64,000 bases of DNA from Planctomycetota bacterium (GTDB lineage Bacteria > Planctomycetota > B15-G4 > SIAN01): positions 168,473 through 232,472 of the forward strand of contig JAEUIC010000001.1 of NCBI GenBank assembly GCA_016795285.1, read 5' to 3'. A model generated the notes under the pieces. The model was not told the DNA's origin. It saw only the letters and a program-made list of their open reading frames with translations, and did not search any database. Shown here one piece after another: positions 1 through 8,854 of the stretch; position 1 is the first letter of the stretch, and each line of letters begins with the position of its first letter. The position numbers were made by a program, and so were the translations under genes.

Positions 1-103
1 GAGCGAGATGAGGGGCGAACGGCGCATGGCAGCTCCAGCGGGGGCGAGGCGATCACGCTTCAGTCGCGCAGCCTACGCCCTCCGCCGCCCCACCCGCCAC
101 GCG
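1..103. other. Window edge, no gene supported
   Basis: This stretch lies downstream of the minus-strand patatin-like gene. Several frames are open here only because the DNA is so GC-rich; their conceptual products are Arg-rich low-complexity sequence with no recognisable domain. I see no clear terminator or RNA gene. Confidence 0.5.
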
Positions 104-3100
104 TCACGCCTCCGCCGCTCGCTCCGCCGCACCCTCCACCGGCTCGACCACCGGTGCCGGCGCGATGGCGGCCGTCGCCTCCGCCGCCCGCTCCTCGCCC
201 GCGAGCCGCCCGTGCAGCAGGTCGGCAGGTGACCAGGTGCCGGCGCGCGAGCTCTGCACGACGGTGCCGTAGAGCGGTCGCCAGCCGGGCGCGAAGAGCC
301 GCTCACCGATCAGTTCGCCGAGCTTGCGGTAGCTCTCCCATTGCGACTCGTCGAAGAACTGGTCGGCGGTCGTCTCGTGCGGGAAGTCGGGATGCGCGGC
401 GTGGTAGTGGGCCAGGTCGACCGTCTCGTCGCCGAGCAGCGTCGTCTTCACGTAGATCAGTTGCCCGACCGAGCCGTCGGGGTAGCGCACGATCGCCAAC
501 GCGGCATGCGCCAGCGAATGGCCGTCGGCACGCGCCTCGTCCAGCGTCGCATCCTTGCGCCCCGCCTCCTCGTCGCCCGGCTCGCCGACCCCCTCCCAAC
601 GGCCGCGCCGCAGGTGGTCGAGGCTGCCGAAGAAGCGGCGCTGCTCGGGCGCGACGAGACCGTCGAGCTCCGCCTCGCCGCAGAAGCGGATCTCGGTGTC
701 GAAGTCGACGCGCGCCAGCCGGACGAGCTGCCCGATCCCCTCGAAGGTCGTGTCGGGATCGCACTCGCCGTCGACCACCACGATGTGGCGGACGCGGCGG
801 CGGATCAGCTCGTAGCCGCCCATGTTCTCGAAGTGGCCGCCGTCGCTCAGGTACCAGTGGCGGCGGTTGATGCCGTGGAAGCGCGCCAGCAGTTCGCGCG
901 TGAGGTAGGTCTGCACCATGAAGTGGCGGTCGAGCCAGGAGAGCAGCTTCGAGCCGCCGCGCTCCGTCGCCGGGATGTTGGTGTCGTACCACCAGCCGAG
1001 CCGGACGTTGGAGAGGCCGCACAGGAGGCTCATGCCGAGCGTGGTGCGCGAGCCCAGCCCGGTCGAGAAGGCGGCACCCGAGATCGACACCCAGTTGCCG
1101 ATCGTGAGCCACTCGGGCAGGAAGCCGTCGGCGAAGACGACGAACGGCCGCTGCGCCGCGACCTTCGTGGCGTCGTGCCCCGCTGCCTCGTCCGCCTCGC
1201 TCGGCCGCGGGTGGCGCGGGGCCAGCGAGCGATCGACCGGCGGCGTGCCCGGCTCCCCGACGTCGTCATGCGTCGACCAGTCGGTCAGGTAGTGGTGCTT
1301 CTTGCCGGCGCTCAAGCCCGCCGGCCCCAGCACCAGCGGCAGCCCCTGCCGATCGAGCGACTGCACGCCCGACGAGTCGTCGACCGTCTCGTTCACCGTG
1401 GTGTTGATGTAGTGGAGCGGCGCGCCGCGATCGTGGCGCCAGTACTCGGCGACGGTCGCGTCGTCGCTGTCGATCGCATCGCTCATCAGCACGCGCTTGT
1501 AGATGCGCGCCGGGTTCGAGGCGCCGAGGTAGGCGCGCGTGAGGCGAGCGGCGTAGATCGAGTTCTGGCCCGACAGGTTCACCAGCCGATGCTGCCGGCC
1601 GAGCAGCCAACCGAGCAGCACCCCCAGCACCGTGACGCCGAGGATGCCGGCGAACGCCGCTGTCATCAGGCGATCGAGGTGGAACTCCGCCGCCGGCCGC
1701 AGCACGCGCACGGCATCGACGACGGTCCGCGCCGCGCCGGCCGCCAGCGCGCGCGCGATCACGTCGGCGCTCACCAGCAGCACCAGCGCCCACGCCAGCG
1801 CCGCCGTCCACGCCAGCGCCGTCGACCACCACGCGGGCCGTGCGCCGCCGAGGCCGCCGCCCAGCACGACGACCAGCCGCTTGCCGAAGCCGGCCAGCAC
1901 CGTGCCGCCGGCCAGCAGCGCGCCGATCTGCTTCAGCCCCGAGACGACCCCTTCGCGCTGCAGCCACGCGCCGAGCAGGTCGACGCCGCAGAGCAGCAGC
2001 AGCGTCGCCGCGACGATCAGCGCCGTGGTGAGCCGTCGCGTCAGCAGCGCGCGGCAGCGGTAGACCGCCGTCTGCTTCACGTCGGGACGGCTCTCGACGC
2101 TGCGGCGCACGAGCCACGCCGCCACCAGCGCCAGCAGCCCCGACGCGCCCGGCGCCGCGCGCAGCAGCAGCGATTGCAGGTCGGGCTCCTGCGGCCGCAG
2201 CAGGCCGAGCGGCACGAGGACCGCGGAGCAGAGCAGCAGGAAGAGCGGGATCGAGCCGTCGATGCGGACCAGCGTGCGGCCGACGGCGTTGGTCGGGCGC
2301 CGCGAAGCGATCACCCAGTAGCCGAAGAGGCACGGCATCACGCCCAGCACCAGCACGCCGCAGAGCAGCCAGAGCAGCACCGGCGAGTCGTTGAAGGCGA
2401 AGCGCAGCACGTTCGCCGCGTCGTCGGCGGTCGACAGGCGCGGGCCGATGAAGCCGTCGTCGAGCGGGCCGAAGATCGGCGGCAGGAAGTGCTCCATCGA
2501 CGGCTGATGGAGGAGCGCCATGGTCGCGTCGGCCAGCCGCGGGAAGAGCAGCAGCGCGGTCAGCGTCGCCAGCACGATCCCCTGCAGCAGCAGGAAGTTG
2601 CGCAGCAGCGTGGCGCCGAACAGGATCAGGTCGGCGTTGCCCTTCGGCGCGAGGTAGTGGCCATTGTCGCGCAGTTGGCCGATCGCGCCGGCCTTGCGGA
2701 TGGTGGTGATGCGCGAGCGCGAATCGGGGGCCGCGTCCTTGCGCTCGTAGCGGAACTCGCCGCACTCGGCGGCCAGCGCCTGCTCGACGCGATCGACCGG
2801 ACGTTCGGTCGCGCTCTCGCTCGGCGGCACCACGTAGTCGCGGCCGAAGAGGCGGCCGAGGAAGGCGCCGAAGTAGCCGCCGCCCGACACCGTCGAGAGG
2901 TCGTCGATGCGGCGCACCAGCTTCAGGCGCGCCAGCGACTGGAAGAAGCCGAGCGCGAAGGTGGCGCTGCGGATGCCGCCGCCCGACACCGCGACGCCGA
3001 TGCGCGGCACCTCGGCCAGCGGCGGCAGGCCGGCAGCAGCGCGCCGCACGTCGATGCGCCGCTCCTCTTCGCTCCGCATCGATTGCGGGTAGAGGCAATC

Positions 3101-3139
3101 GGCCCCGCACGCCACCTTCTCGAGCTTCCGTCCACCCAT
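104..3139 (-). CDS. Patatin-like phospholipase with multiple membrane segments
   Basis: Predicted serine acyl hydrolase of the patatin family, which acts on lipid acyl esters. The oxyanion-loop motif GGGIRS (about residues 53-58) is followed by the nucleophile motif TVSGGGY (Ser near 85). The partner Asp is in DGGHFENMGG near residue 765. Several strongly hydrophobic segments lie between these two halves (roughly residues 170-530), so this is a membrane-embedded patatin, much larger (about 1011 aa) than soluble family members. I chose the ATG at 3139 because a G-rich Shine-Dalgarno-like run lies just upstream; an ATG at 3163 and a GTG at 3172 are in frame. It lies 76 bp downstream of the CxxCH gene on the same strand and may be co-transcribed. 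The substrate cannot be told from sequence. Confidence 0.87.
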   Translation of the reverse strand: MGGRKLEKVACGADCLYPQSMRSEEERRIDVRRAAAGLPPLAEVPRIGVAVSGGGIRSATFALGFFQSLARLKLVRRIDDLSTVSGGGYFGAFLGRLFGRDYVVPPSESATERPVDRVEQALAAECGEFRYERKDAAPDSRSRITTIRKAGAIGQLRDNGHYLAPKGNADLILFGATLLRNFLLLQGIVLATLTALLLFPRLADATMALLHQPSMEHFLPPIFGPLDDGFIGPRLSTADDAANVLRFAFNDSPVLLWLLCGVLVLGVMPCLFGYWVIASRRPTNAVGRTLVRIDGSIPLFLLLCSAVLVPLGLLRPQEPDLQSLLLRAAPGASGLLALVAAWLVRRSVESRPDVKQTAVYRCRALLTRRLTTALIVAATLLLLCGVDLLGAWLQREGVVSGLKQIGALLAGGTVLAGFGKRLVVVLGGGLGGARPAWWSTALAWTAALAWALVLLVSADVIARALAAGAARTVVDAVRVLRPAAEFHLDRLMTAAFAGILGVTVLGVLLGWLLGRQHRLVNLSGQNSIYAARLTRAYLGASNPARIYKRVLMSDAIDSDDATVAEYWRHDRGAPLHYINTTVNETVDDSSGVQSLDRQGLPLVLGPAGLSAGKKHHYLTDWSTHDDVGEPGTPPVDRSLAPRHPRPSEADEAAGHDATKVAAQRPFVVFADGFLPEWLTIGNWVSISGAAFSTGLGSRTTLGMSLLCGLSNVRLGWWYDTNIPATERGGSKLLSWLDRHFMVQTYLTRELLARFHGINRRHWYLSDGGHFENMGGYELIRRRVRHIVVVDGECDPDTTFEGIGQLVRLARVDFDTEIRFCGEAELDGLVAPEQRRFFGSLDHLRRGRWEGVGEPGDEEAGRKDATLDEARADGHSLAHAALAIVRYPDGSVGQLIYVKTTLLGDETVDLAHYHAAHPDFPHETTADQFFDESQWESYRKLGELIGERLFAPGWRPLYGTVVQSSRAGTWSPADLLHGRLAGEERAAEATAAIAPAPVVEPVEGAAERAAEA

Positions 3140-3215
3140 CGCTCGGCCCCCCGCTTCCCGCATCGCCGTCACGCAGAGCGCGCAGCGGCCTCCCCCGTCA
3201 CGCCGGCCCGCTCGC

Positions 3216-6200
3216 TCAACCGCGCGCGTTCGCCAACAGCTCCACCAGGTCGGCGAGCTCCTGCGGCGCGAGGCCGGTCGCGACGTTGTCGGGCATCAAG
3301 CTCTTGGTCGAGCGGCGCTTCTTCGCCACCTCGGCGGCGCGCAGCGTGCGGCGCGCGCCGCTCGCCTCCTTCAAGAGCAGCGGATCGCCGTCGCTCAGCA
3401 GGAAGCCGGAGAGCAGCTCGCCGCTCGTGGTCTGCACGATCCACGGCTCGAAGCCGAAGGCGATCGCCGCGCTCGGTTGCAGCAGCGCATCGAGCAGCGC
3501 CGCGCGGTCGTACTTGGTGCCGATCGCCGTGAGCGCCGGCCCGACGTCGCCACCCGCGGCCGCGTCGCCGCCACCCGCCGCGCTGGCGAGGCGGTGGCAC
3601 TTCGCGCAGCCGGCTCGATCGCTCGTGAAGAGGGCGCGACCGCGCGCGGCGTCGCCCTTCAGCGCCAGCAGCGCGGCGACGCTCGGCAGCGCGACGCCGT
3701 CGTCGTTCCACCGCGGGAACGACTCGCTGGCGAGCGCGCGCACGGACAGCTCCGGGTGGCGCAGCAGGCCGGGCGCCGCCGCCTGCCGCAGCTCGTCGTC
3801 GAGGTCGCCGCGCGCGGCCAGCTCGATCAGCAGCAGGCCGGCGGCGGGTTCGAGCGAGAGAGCGCGCGCCAGCTCGAGGCGCTGCTCGCGCGGCGTCGCG
3901 CGATCGGCGAGGAGGGCGGCGCGAGCGGCCAGCGCGGATCGCTCGGCGGCGCGGGCGGGATCGAGCGCGCCGCTGCTCGGCGTGCCGGCGGGTCGCGAGG
4001 CGTGGACGGAGAACTCGAGCGAGGTGCGCGCGCCGGGTTGCTGCAGGCCGCCGTCGTCGGGGCCGGCGCTGGCGGTGAAGCGGACGAAGCGACCGGGCGG
4101 CAGCAGGAACGCGAGTTCGGAAGGGGCGTGGACGCCGAAGCCGACGGGGTGCATTTGCCCCGCCACCTGGAGGGAGGTGCCGCCGGCGCTGCGGTCGACG
4201 CCGAGCGAGCCCCAGCCGACGGTGGCGAGCAGCGGAGTCAGCTCGCGGAGCGAGAGCGTCTCGCAGGTTCCGTCGGCGCGCGGCGCGCCGTGCAGCGTCG
4301 GCTCGAGCCAGTCGGCCCAGTCGTGCGAGTGGCCGTCGCCGCCGTCGCTCACCACCAGCCAGAGCAATTCGGCGCCGTCGATCGAGAGGTCGATCGAGAC
4401 GCTCTTCGCGGGGAGCTTCTCGCCCGTCGCGAGCGTCACGGTCGTGGTCGCCGGCGCGCCGGCGGTCGCGGCGGGCTCGACGACGAAGCGGCCGCTCCGC
4501 CAGAGCGCCTCGCCGCGCTCCAACACCAGGCCGCCGCGCTGCTGCAGCCACGCCGCCGCTTGTGGGCGCAACGCATCGCCGCCGCTCTGCAGCGCGTCGC
4601 CGCGCAACAGCTCGAAGAGCACTTCGCTGGCGCGTGCATCGGGGACGAAGGCGAGCGCGTCGAGCGAGCGGCGGCGCGCCGCGAGGTCGAGCTCGCTGGC
4701 GAAGACGCGCGCGCGGAAGGCGTCGAGCGCCGCCGCCGGATGGAGCCGCCACGCGATCGCCTCGAAGCGGGCGCTCCACTGGGTCGGCGTGTCACCGAGC
4801 GCCCCCATCAACAACGGCCACAGCTCCGCCTCGTGCCCCTCGGCGAAGAGGCCGAACGCCTCGACCTCGAAGCGATCGGTCGGATCGAGGCGGCTCGCCA
4901 ACGGGATCAGGAGCTGCACCTTCGCCGAGAGCGGTGCCGTCCGCAGCCGCACCGCCAGTTCGCGGCGCAACGCTGGCCCCGCCACTTGCGCCACCTCGCC
5001 GAGCAGCGGCACGATCGCCGCATCGCCGCTGGCCAGACGCGGCGCGATCGCGGTCGGCCAGAGCGCGCGCAACGCCACCAGCGTCAGCGCCTCGTTCCCC
5101 GACGGCGCGACGAAGCGCCACGCGAGCCGCTCGCCCGACGCGCCCGCGTTGGCCAGCAGCCAGAGCCGCCGCGCGGCGGCCGGCGTCGCCCCGCGCCGCT
5201 CGACGTCGCGCGCCAGCTCCTGCAGCGCCTCGTCCTGCCCCGCCAGCAGCTCGCGCAGCGCGTCGAACGCCGCCGCGCGCACGTGGAGCACCGGCGAATC
5301 GAGCGCCGCTATGGCGCCGGCGCGCGTCGCGAGGTCGGGCCGCGTGACGAGGCGCCGCGCCCCTTCCGGCGCGATGCGGACGATCCGCCCGCCGCCCTGC
5401 CGATCGCCCATGCCGTGGCCGCCGACGCCCGGATCGAACCAGTCGGCGACCAGCAGCCCGCCGTCGACGTCGACGCAAACGTCGCTCGGCCGGAACCAGC
5501 TCGCCTGCTTGGTGCCGGCGCGGCTCTGCAGGAACGGCTTCGGCTCGAGCGCGAAGCCGGCGCCGCGCGCGATCGGTTGCGCCACGAAGACGAGGCTGCG
5601 ACCCGCATCGCACGAGAAGAGCGCGCCGTCGAATTCGGACCCGAGCGCGCCGCCAAGTGACCCTGCGGGCGCACTCGCCTCGTAGCGCAAGATCCCGGTC
5701 GGCCCGCCCGCGCCCGTCGCGGCGCTGAACGGCGCGACGCCCGGATCGTCCTGATGCCAGTGGGCGGTCAGCGTCGACTGGCCGGGCCGCCGATCGGCTT
5801 GCCAACTGCGCTTGCCGTCGGCGCTCGCATAGCCCTGGTTCGAGCCGGGCAACACCCAGGTAAGGCGGCAGCCTTGGTTGCCGTCGTCGTCGTTGTCGTT
5901 TTGCCACACCTCGCCGAAGGCATCGACAGCGAGCTCGTAGCTGTTGCGGAAATTGTGGGCCAGCAACTCGAGGCCGCGCCCGTCGCGCCCGATCTTGAGG
6001 CTCACGCCGCCGATCCACTGCCGCCCGTCGCTGCCCGGCCCGCCCGCATCGCCGCTGGTGAAGGAGCTGGCGCGCAGTTCGAAGCCGGCGGCGTCGCGCA
6101 CGCGATGCGGCCCTTCGTTGCCGGCGTTGAACCAGAGCGCGCCGTCGGGCCCTTGCACCAGCGCGTGGACGCCGTGGTCGTGGTCCTTGCCGCCGAAGCC

Positions 6201-6749
6201 GGTGAGGAAGGTCTCGCGCCGATCGTGCCGATCGTCGCCATCGACATCGACGTACTTGAAGACGTTCGGCGAGCAGCTGACGTAGACCTCGCGCGGTCCG
6301 CCCGGCCGACCCAACACCGCGATGCCCAGAGGCGCGACCAGCTCGGGATCCTCGACGAAGAGCTTGCTCGCGTCGGCGACGCCGTCGCCATCGGTGTCGA
6401 TCAGGATGGTGACGCGATCGCCGTTGGGGCGCCGCAGCGCGTTCTGATCGCGCGCCGGGATGCCACGGTAGTTGACCGCCTCGGTCACCCACACCCGGCC
6501 GTCGCAGTCGACGTCGAGGCTGGTCGGATTGTGGAGTTGCGGCGCCGTCGCGAAGGTCGTCACCGCGAGGGGCGGGGCACCGGGCGCCGGCTCCGGCAAC
6601 AAGAAGGGCGACTCGTCGGGCGCCGCGGCGACACCTGCTGCCGCGAACGCCGCTGGCACAATCGCGATCGCGAGGAGCGCGGCGCCGCGAAGGCGCGTCA
6701 CGTGGCTCACCGTCGCCGCTACGAACCCGCTGCCGCGAATCGACCTCAT
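3216..6749 (-). CDS. PVC-type haem-binding CxxCH protein (membrane-bound dehydrogenase-like)
   Basis: Exported protein of 1177 aa of a type characteristic of Planctomycetes and Verrucomicrobia. A signal peptide (MRSIRGSGF then an Ala/Val-rich core ending near AAA) leads into a beta-propeller-like region (about 45-450) with repeated D-x-D-G-D motifs, as in Piru_Ver N-terminal/sorbosone-dehydrogenase-like domains. A HEAT-like helical region follows. An NPCBM-like sugar-binding segment contains the motif VGFGVHAPSE. A C-terminal c-type cytochrome site, CAKCH, lies near residue 1047. These parts suggest periplasmic electron transfer or sugar oxidation, but the substrate is unknown. The ATG at 6749 is chosen because GGGGGAG lies 8 nt upstream and the signal peptide begins there; the open frame further upstream collides with the divergent gene. 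Confidence 0.93.
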   Translation of the reverse strand: MRSIRGSGFVAATVSHVTRLRGAALLAIAIVPAAFAAAGVAAAPDESPFLLPEPAPGAPPLAVTTFATAPQLHNPTSLDVDCDGRVWVTEAVNYRGIPARDQNALRRPNGDRVTILIDTDGDGVADASKLFVEDPELVAPLGIAVLGRPGGPREVYVSCSPNVFKYVDVDGDDRHDRRETFLTGFGGKDHDHGVHALVQGPDGALWFNAGNEGPHRVRDAAGFELRASSFTSGDAGGPGSDGRQWIGGVSLKIGRDGRGLELLAHNFRNSYELAVDAFGEVWQNDNDDDGNQGCRLTWVLPGSNQGYASADGKRSWQADRRPGQSTLTAHWHQDDPGVAPFSAATGAGGPTGILRYEASAPAGSLGGALGSEFDGALFSCDAGRSLVFVAQPIARGAGFALEPKPFLQSRAGTKQASWFRPSDVCVDVDGGLLVADWFDPGVGGHGMGDRQGGGRIVRIAPEGARRLVTRPDLATRAGAIAALDSPVLHVRAAAFDALRELLAGQDEALQELARDVERRGATPAAARRLWLLANAGASGERLAWRFVAPSGNEALTLVALRALWPTAIAPRLASGDAAIVPLLGEVAQVAGPALRRELAVRLRTAPLSAKVQLLIPLASRLDPTDRFEVEAFGLFAEGHEAELWPLLMGALGDTPTQWSARFEAIAWRLHPAAALDAFRARVFASELDLAARRRSLDALAFVPDARASEVLFELLRGDALQSGGDALRPQAAAWLQQRGGLVLERGEALWRSGRFVVEPAATAGAPATTTVTLATGEKLPAKSVSIDLSIDGAELLWLVVSDGGDGHSHDWADWLEPTLHGAPRADGTCETLSLRELTPLLATVGWGSLGVDRSAGGTSLQVAGQMHPVGFGVHAPSELAFLLPPGRFVRFTASAGPDDGGLQQPGARTSLEFSVHASRPAGTPSSGALDPARAAERSALAARAALLADRATPREQRLELARALSLEPAAGLLLIELAARGDLDDELRQAAAPGLLRHPELSVRALASESFPRWNDDGVALPSVAALLALKGDAARGRALFTSDRAGCAKCHRLASAAGGGDAAAGGDVGPALTAIGTKYDRAALLDALLQPSAAIAFGFEPWIVQTTSGELLSGFLLSDGDPLLLKEASGARRTLRAAEVAKKRRSTKSLMPDNVATGLAPQELADLVELLANARG

Positions 6750-6791
6750 CGCTGTCTCCCCCCGGAGGCGCGCGAGCCTACCGAGCGGCGC

Positions 6792-6797
6792 TACGCT
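6792..6797 (+). promoter_or_regulatory. Candidate -10 element TACGCT for P1
   Basis: TACGCT lies 31 nt before the P1 start codon, in the 79-bp divergent gap between P1 and the CxxCH gene. The same TACNNT hexamer recurs before many genes in this window. No clear -35 is seen, so this is an inference from recurrence. Confidence 0.35.
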
Positions 6798-6828
6798 CCC
6801 CGCCGTCCGTCTGCCCGCGGAGAACGTG

Positions 6829-8748
6829 ATGTCGCCGCCCGATCCCGGTCCAAGCCGCGCGCGTCTCGTCGGGACGCTGATCGCTGTCCTGGCTCTTCTG
6901 GCAATGGGCGCGTGGTGGTGGCGCCGCGCGGGACAGCCGCGGATCGAGCCGGCCGCGCGCCGCGAGTCGACGCTCAGCAACGACTCCGCGGCTCCCGTCA
7001 CGCCCGCCATCGAGGCCGTGACAGCGACGCGGGAGGAGACCGACGCGAGTGCCCCCACTCCCGAAACGGGCGCTGCTGGAACCGATCCGACCGACGCAGC
7101 GCCGCTCGCTGCGGCGCGATCGCCACGACCGCTCCTGCTCCACGTGATCGACGCGGGAACGGGCGTCGAGCTGAGCGACGTGTCCGTCCTCCGCGAGGCC
7201 GGCGGTCCCGGCACCGCGATCGACGACTGGAGCCTCACCCCCACGGACGGCTTCGAACGGCTCGCGAGCGGAGCAGCGCCCCTGCAGCTGCTGCCCCCGC
7301 CCGTGACGCCGCTCGAACGCGACACGCTCCTCGTGCGTGCCGCCGGCTACGAGCGCGCGAAGCTCGTCATCGACTGGACCGGCGGCGGTGAGCGGACGCT
7401 CGAGCTGCGGCCGGCCGGCGGCCTCGATCTCGACCTCGAGGGGGCGCCCGCCGAGATGCAGTTCCGCGTGCGCCTCCACTCGATCGACGCGGTCGCGGAG
7501 GAGGCGAAGCTGCTGCGGCAGCGCATCGAGCGGGCGCAACGGCTCGGAGCGGACATGACGACCGGTCCGTGGGACCGGATGGTCCGGAGGCTGCGCGATC
7601 AGGATCGCTTCGTCGCCGACGTCGACCCGTGGAAACCGAGCCGCGAGGTCGAACGCACGCTGTACTCGATCACGACGCATCGCAGCGCCAGCGCCGCGTC
7701 GTTCACCCTTTGTCGCGTCGACGACCTCGCGACCGGCCGCTGGGCGGTGGCGCTCTACGACCTGCCGCAGGATCGCGCGAAGCTGCCGACGTTGCACGCT
7801 TACCGCCGCTTCGACATCGTCGCCGGCCGACGCGCCTCGCTGACGCTCGACGACGCGCCGCTCCCTCCGCCGTCGGCGCCCGCGCGCGTCGAGTTCCACG
7901 GTCGCGTCCGCTTCGACCGTGGATGGCTCGCACCGGGAATGGGGTCGCTGCCGGACCGCGTGACCTTCCGGGCGCTCGCGCCGCCAGCGGACCGTCTGCA
8001 CCCATGGGGCGTCACTTCGCGCCTCGACGACGGCGCGACGGCGGACGAGAAGCTCTTCGGCGGCGTCGCGCTTCCACCCGGCCCCGCGGTCGCGACGTTC
8101 GGCGACTGGCCGTATCGAGTTCGCTTCGCCGTCCCGGAGCCGCTCGAAGGAGGGTCCGAGCCGCCCGAGGTCGAGCTCGCCATCCCGCCGCCGATGGAGC
8201 TGACCGTTCGCGCGACCAGACGCGACGGCGACCTCGCCATCGTGCCCGCCGACTTCGACGTGATCGCCGCAAGCGAACCCGCCGCCCTCGCTGGCGGGAG
8301 CGGCGAGAAGCGCTCGAACGACGGCGCACCGCTGCTCCTGCGACTGCCGGCGGGCCACTGGCGGATCCGCGCGCGATCGGACGAGCACGCCTCGTGGCCG
8401 ACGACCGTCGACCGACACGTCGATCGCAGCGGAGAGTCGATCGATCTCGCCCTGCGCGAATCCGCGTTCGTCGAGCTCGAGTACCGCGACGGCGAGGCGA
8501 TCGTCCCGATCGAGTCCGAGTCGCTCCTCCGCTCCCACCTCCGCGGCGCTGCGCTCGGCGAGGGAATCGTCGGCTCTCTCGGCGCGGTGCACGAGTCGAC
8601 CGCGACCCTCGTCATCGACGGCGAAGGCGCGGCGCTCCTCCACCTCGAGGAGCCGCCCGGCTACGCGCCGATCGCGCCGGTCGAAGTGGAGCTGGTGCGC
8701 GGCGCGACGGTGCGCGTGAGCGTCGCGCTCGAGCGGTTGCGGCGCTGA
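6829..8748 (+). CDS. Membrane-anchored multi-beta-sandwich protein P1 (paralogue family)
   Basis: First of five paralogues in 15 kb (639 aa). It has a short cytoplasmic N-terminus, one membrane span (about residues 15-30, LIAVLALLAMGAWWW) and a Pro/Ala/Thr linker. A series of beta-rich domains follows, resembling carboxypeptidase regulatory-like (CarboxypepD_reg/Ig-like) modules. Family landmarks are HVIDAGTG, WTGGGERTLEL, RVRFDRGWLAPGM, ELAIPPP and the C-terminal YAPIAPVEVELVRGATV. There is no catalytic motif. It is probably anchored with most of the chain outside the cytoplasm, in an adhesive, structural or scaffold role. ATG at 6829 is preferred because it places the membrane span at the N-terminus; a GTG lies one codon upstream. 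It is the most diverged copy together with P2. Confidence 0.82.
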   Translation: MSPPDPGPSRARLVGTLIAVLALLAMGAWWWRRAGQPRIEPAARRESTLSNDSAAPVTPAIEAVTATREETDASAPTPETGAAGTDPTDAAPLAAARSPRPLLLHVIDAGTGVELSDVSVLREAGGPGTAIDDWSLTPTDGFERLASGAAPLQLLPPPVTPLERDTLLVRAAGYERAKLVIDWTGGGERTLELRPAGGLDLDLEGAPAEMQFRVRLHSIDAVAEEAKLLRQRIERAQRLGADMTTGPWDRMVRRLRDQDRFVADVDPWKPSREVERTLYSITTHRSASAASFTLCRVDDLATGRWAVALYDLPQDRAKLPTLHAYRRFDIVAGRRASLTLDDAPLPPPSAPARVEFHGRVRFDRGWLAPGMGSLPDRVTFRALAPPADRLHPWGVTSRLDDGATADEKLFGGVALPPGPAVATFGDWPYRVRFAVPEPLEGGSEPPEVELAIPPPMELTVRATRRDGDLAIVPADFDVIAASEPAALAGGSGEKRSNDGAPLLLRLPAGHWRIRARSDEHASWPTTVDRHVDRSGESIDLALRESAFVELEYRDGEAIVPIESESLLRSHLRGAALGEGIVGSLGAVHESTATLVIDGEGAALLHLEEPPGYAPIAPVEVELVRGATVRVSVALERLRR

Positions 8749-8821
8749 AGCGGGCGGATCCGCAGCGGTCACGAACGGGGCGATCGGCTCCGCCCGTCCT
8801 GCACGTCGCGCGCCCCTGGGC

Positions 8822-8827
8822 TACTTT
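8822..8827 (+). promoter_or_regulatory. Candidate -10 element TACTTT for the FG-GAP gene
   Basis: TACTTT lies 27 nt before the ATG of the FG-GAP gene, between it and the end of P1. It fits the TACNNT pattern seen at other starts here. Confidence 0.35.
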
Positions 8828-8854
8828 CAGCGCCACCTGCAGGAGGAGCACGCG

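Noticed and set aside
341..3532. Very long open frame on the opposite strand of the patatin gene, and similar long frames elsewhere (e.g. 19939-24144, 60473-63967).
   Set aside because: They are antisense shadows caused by extreme GC content: Arg/Ala/Gln-rich products, no domains, no ribosome-binding sites, and true genes with clear motifs on the other strand.
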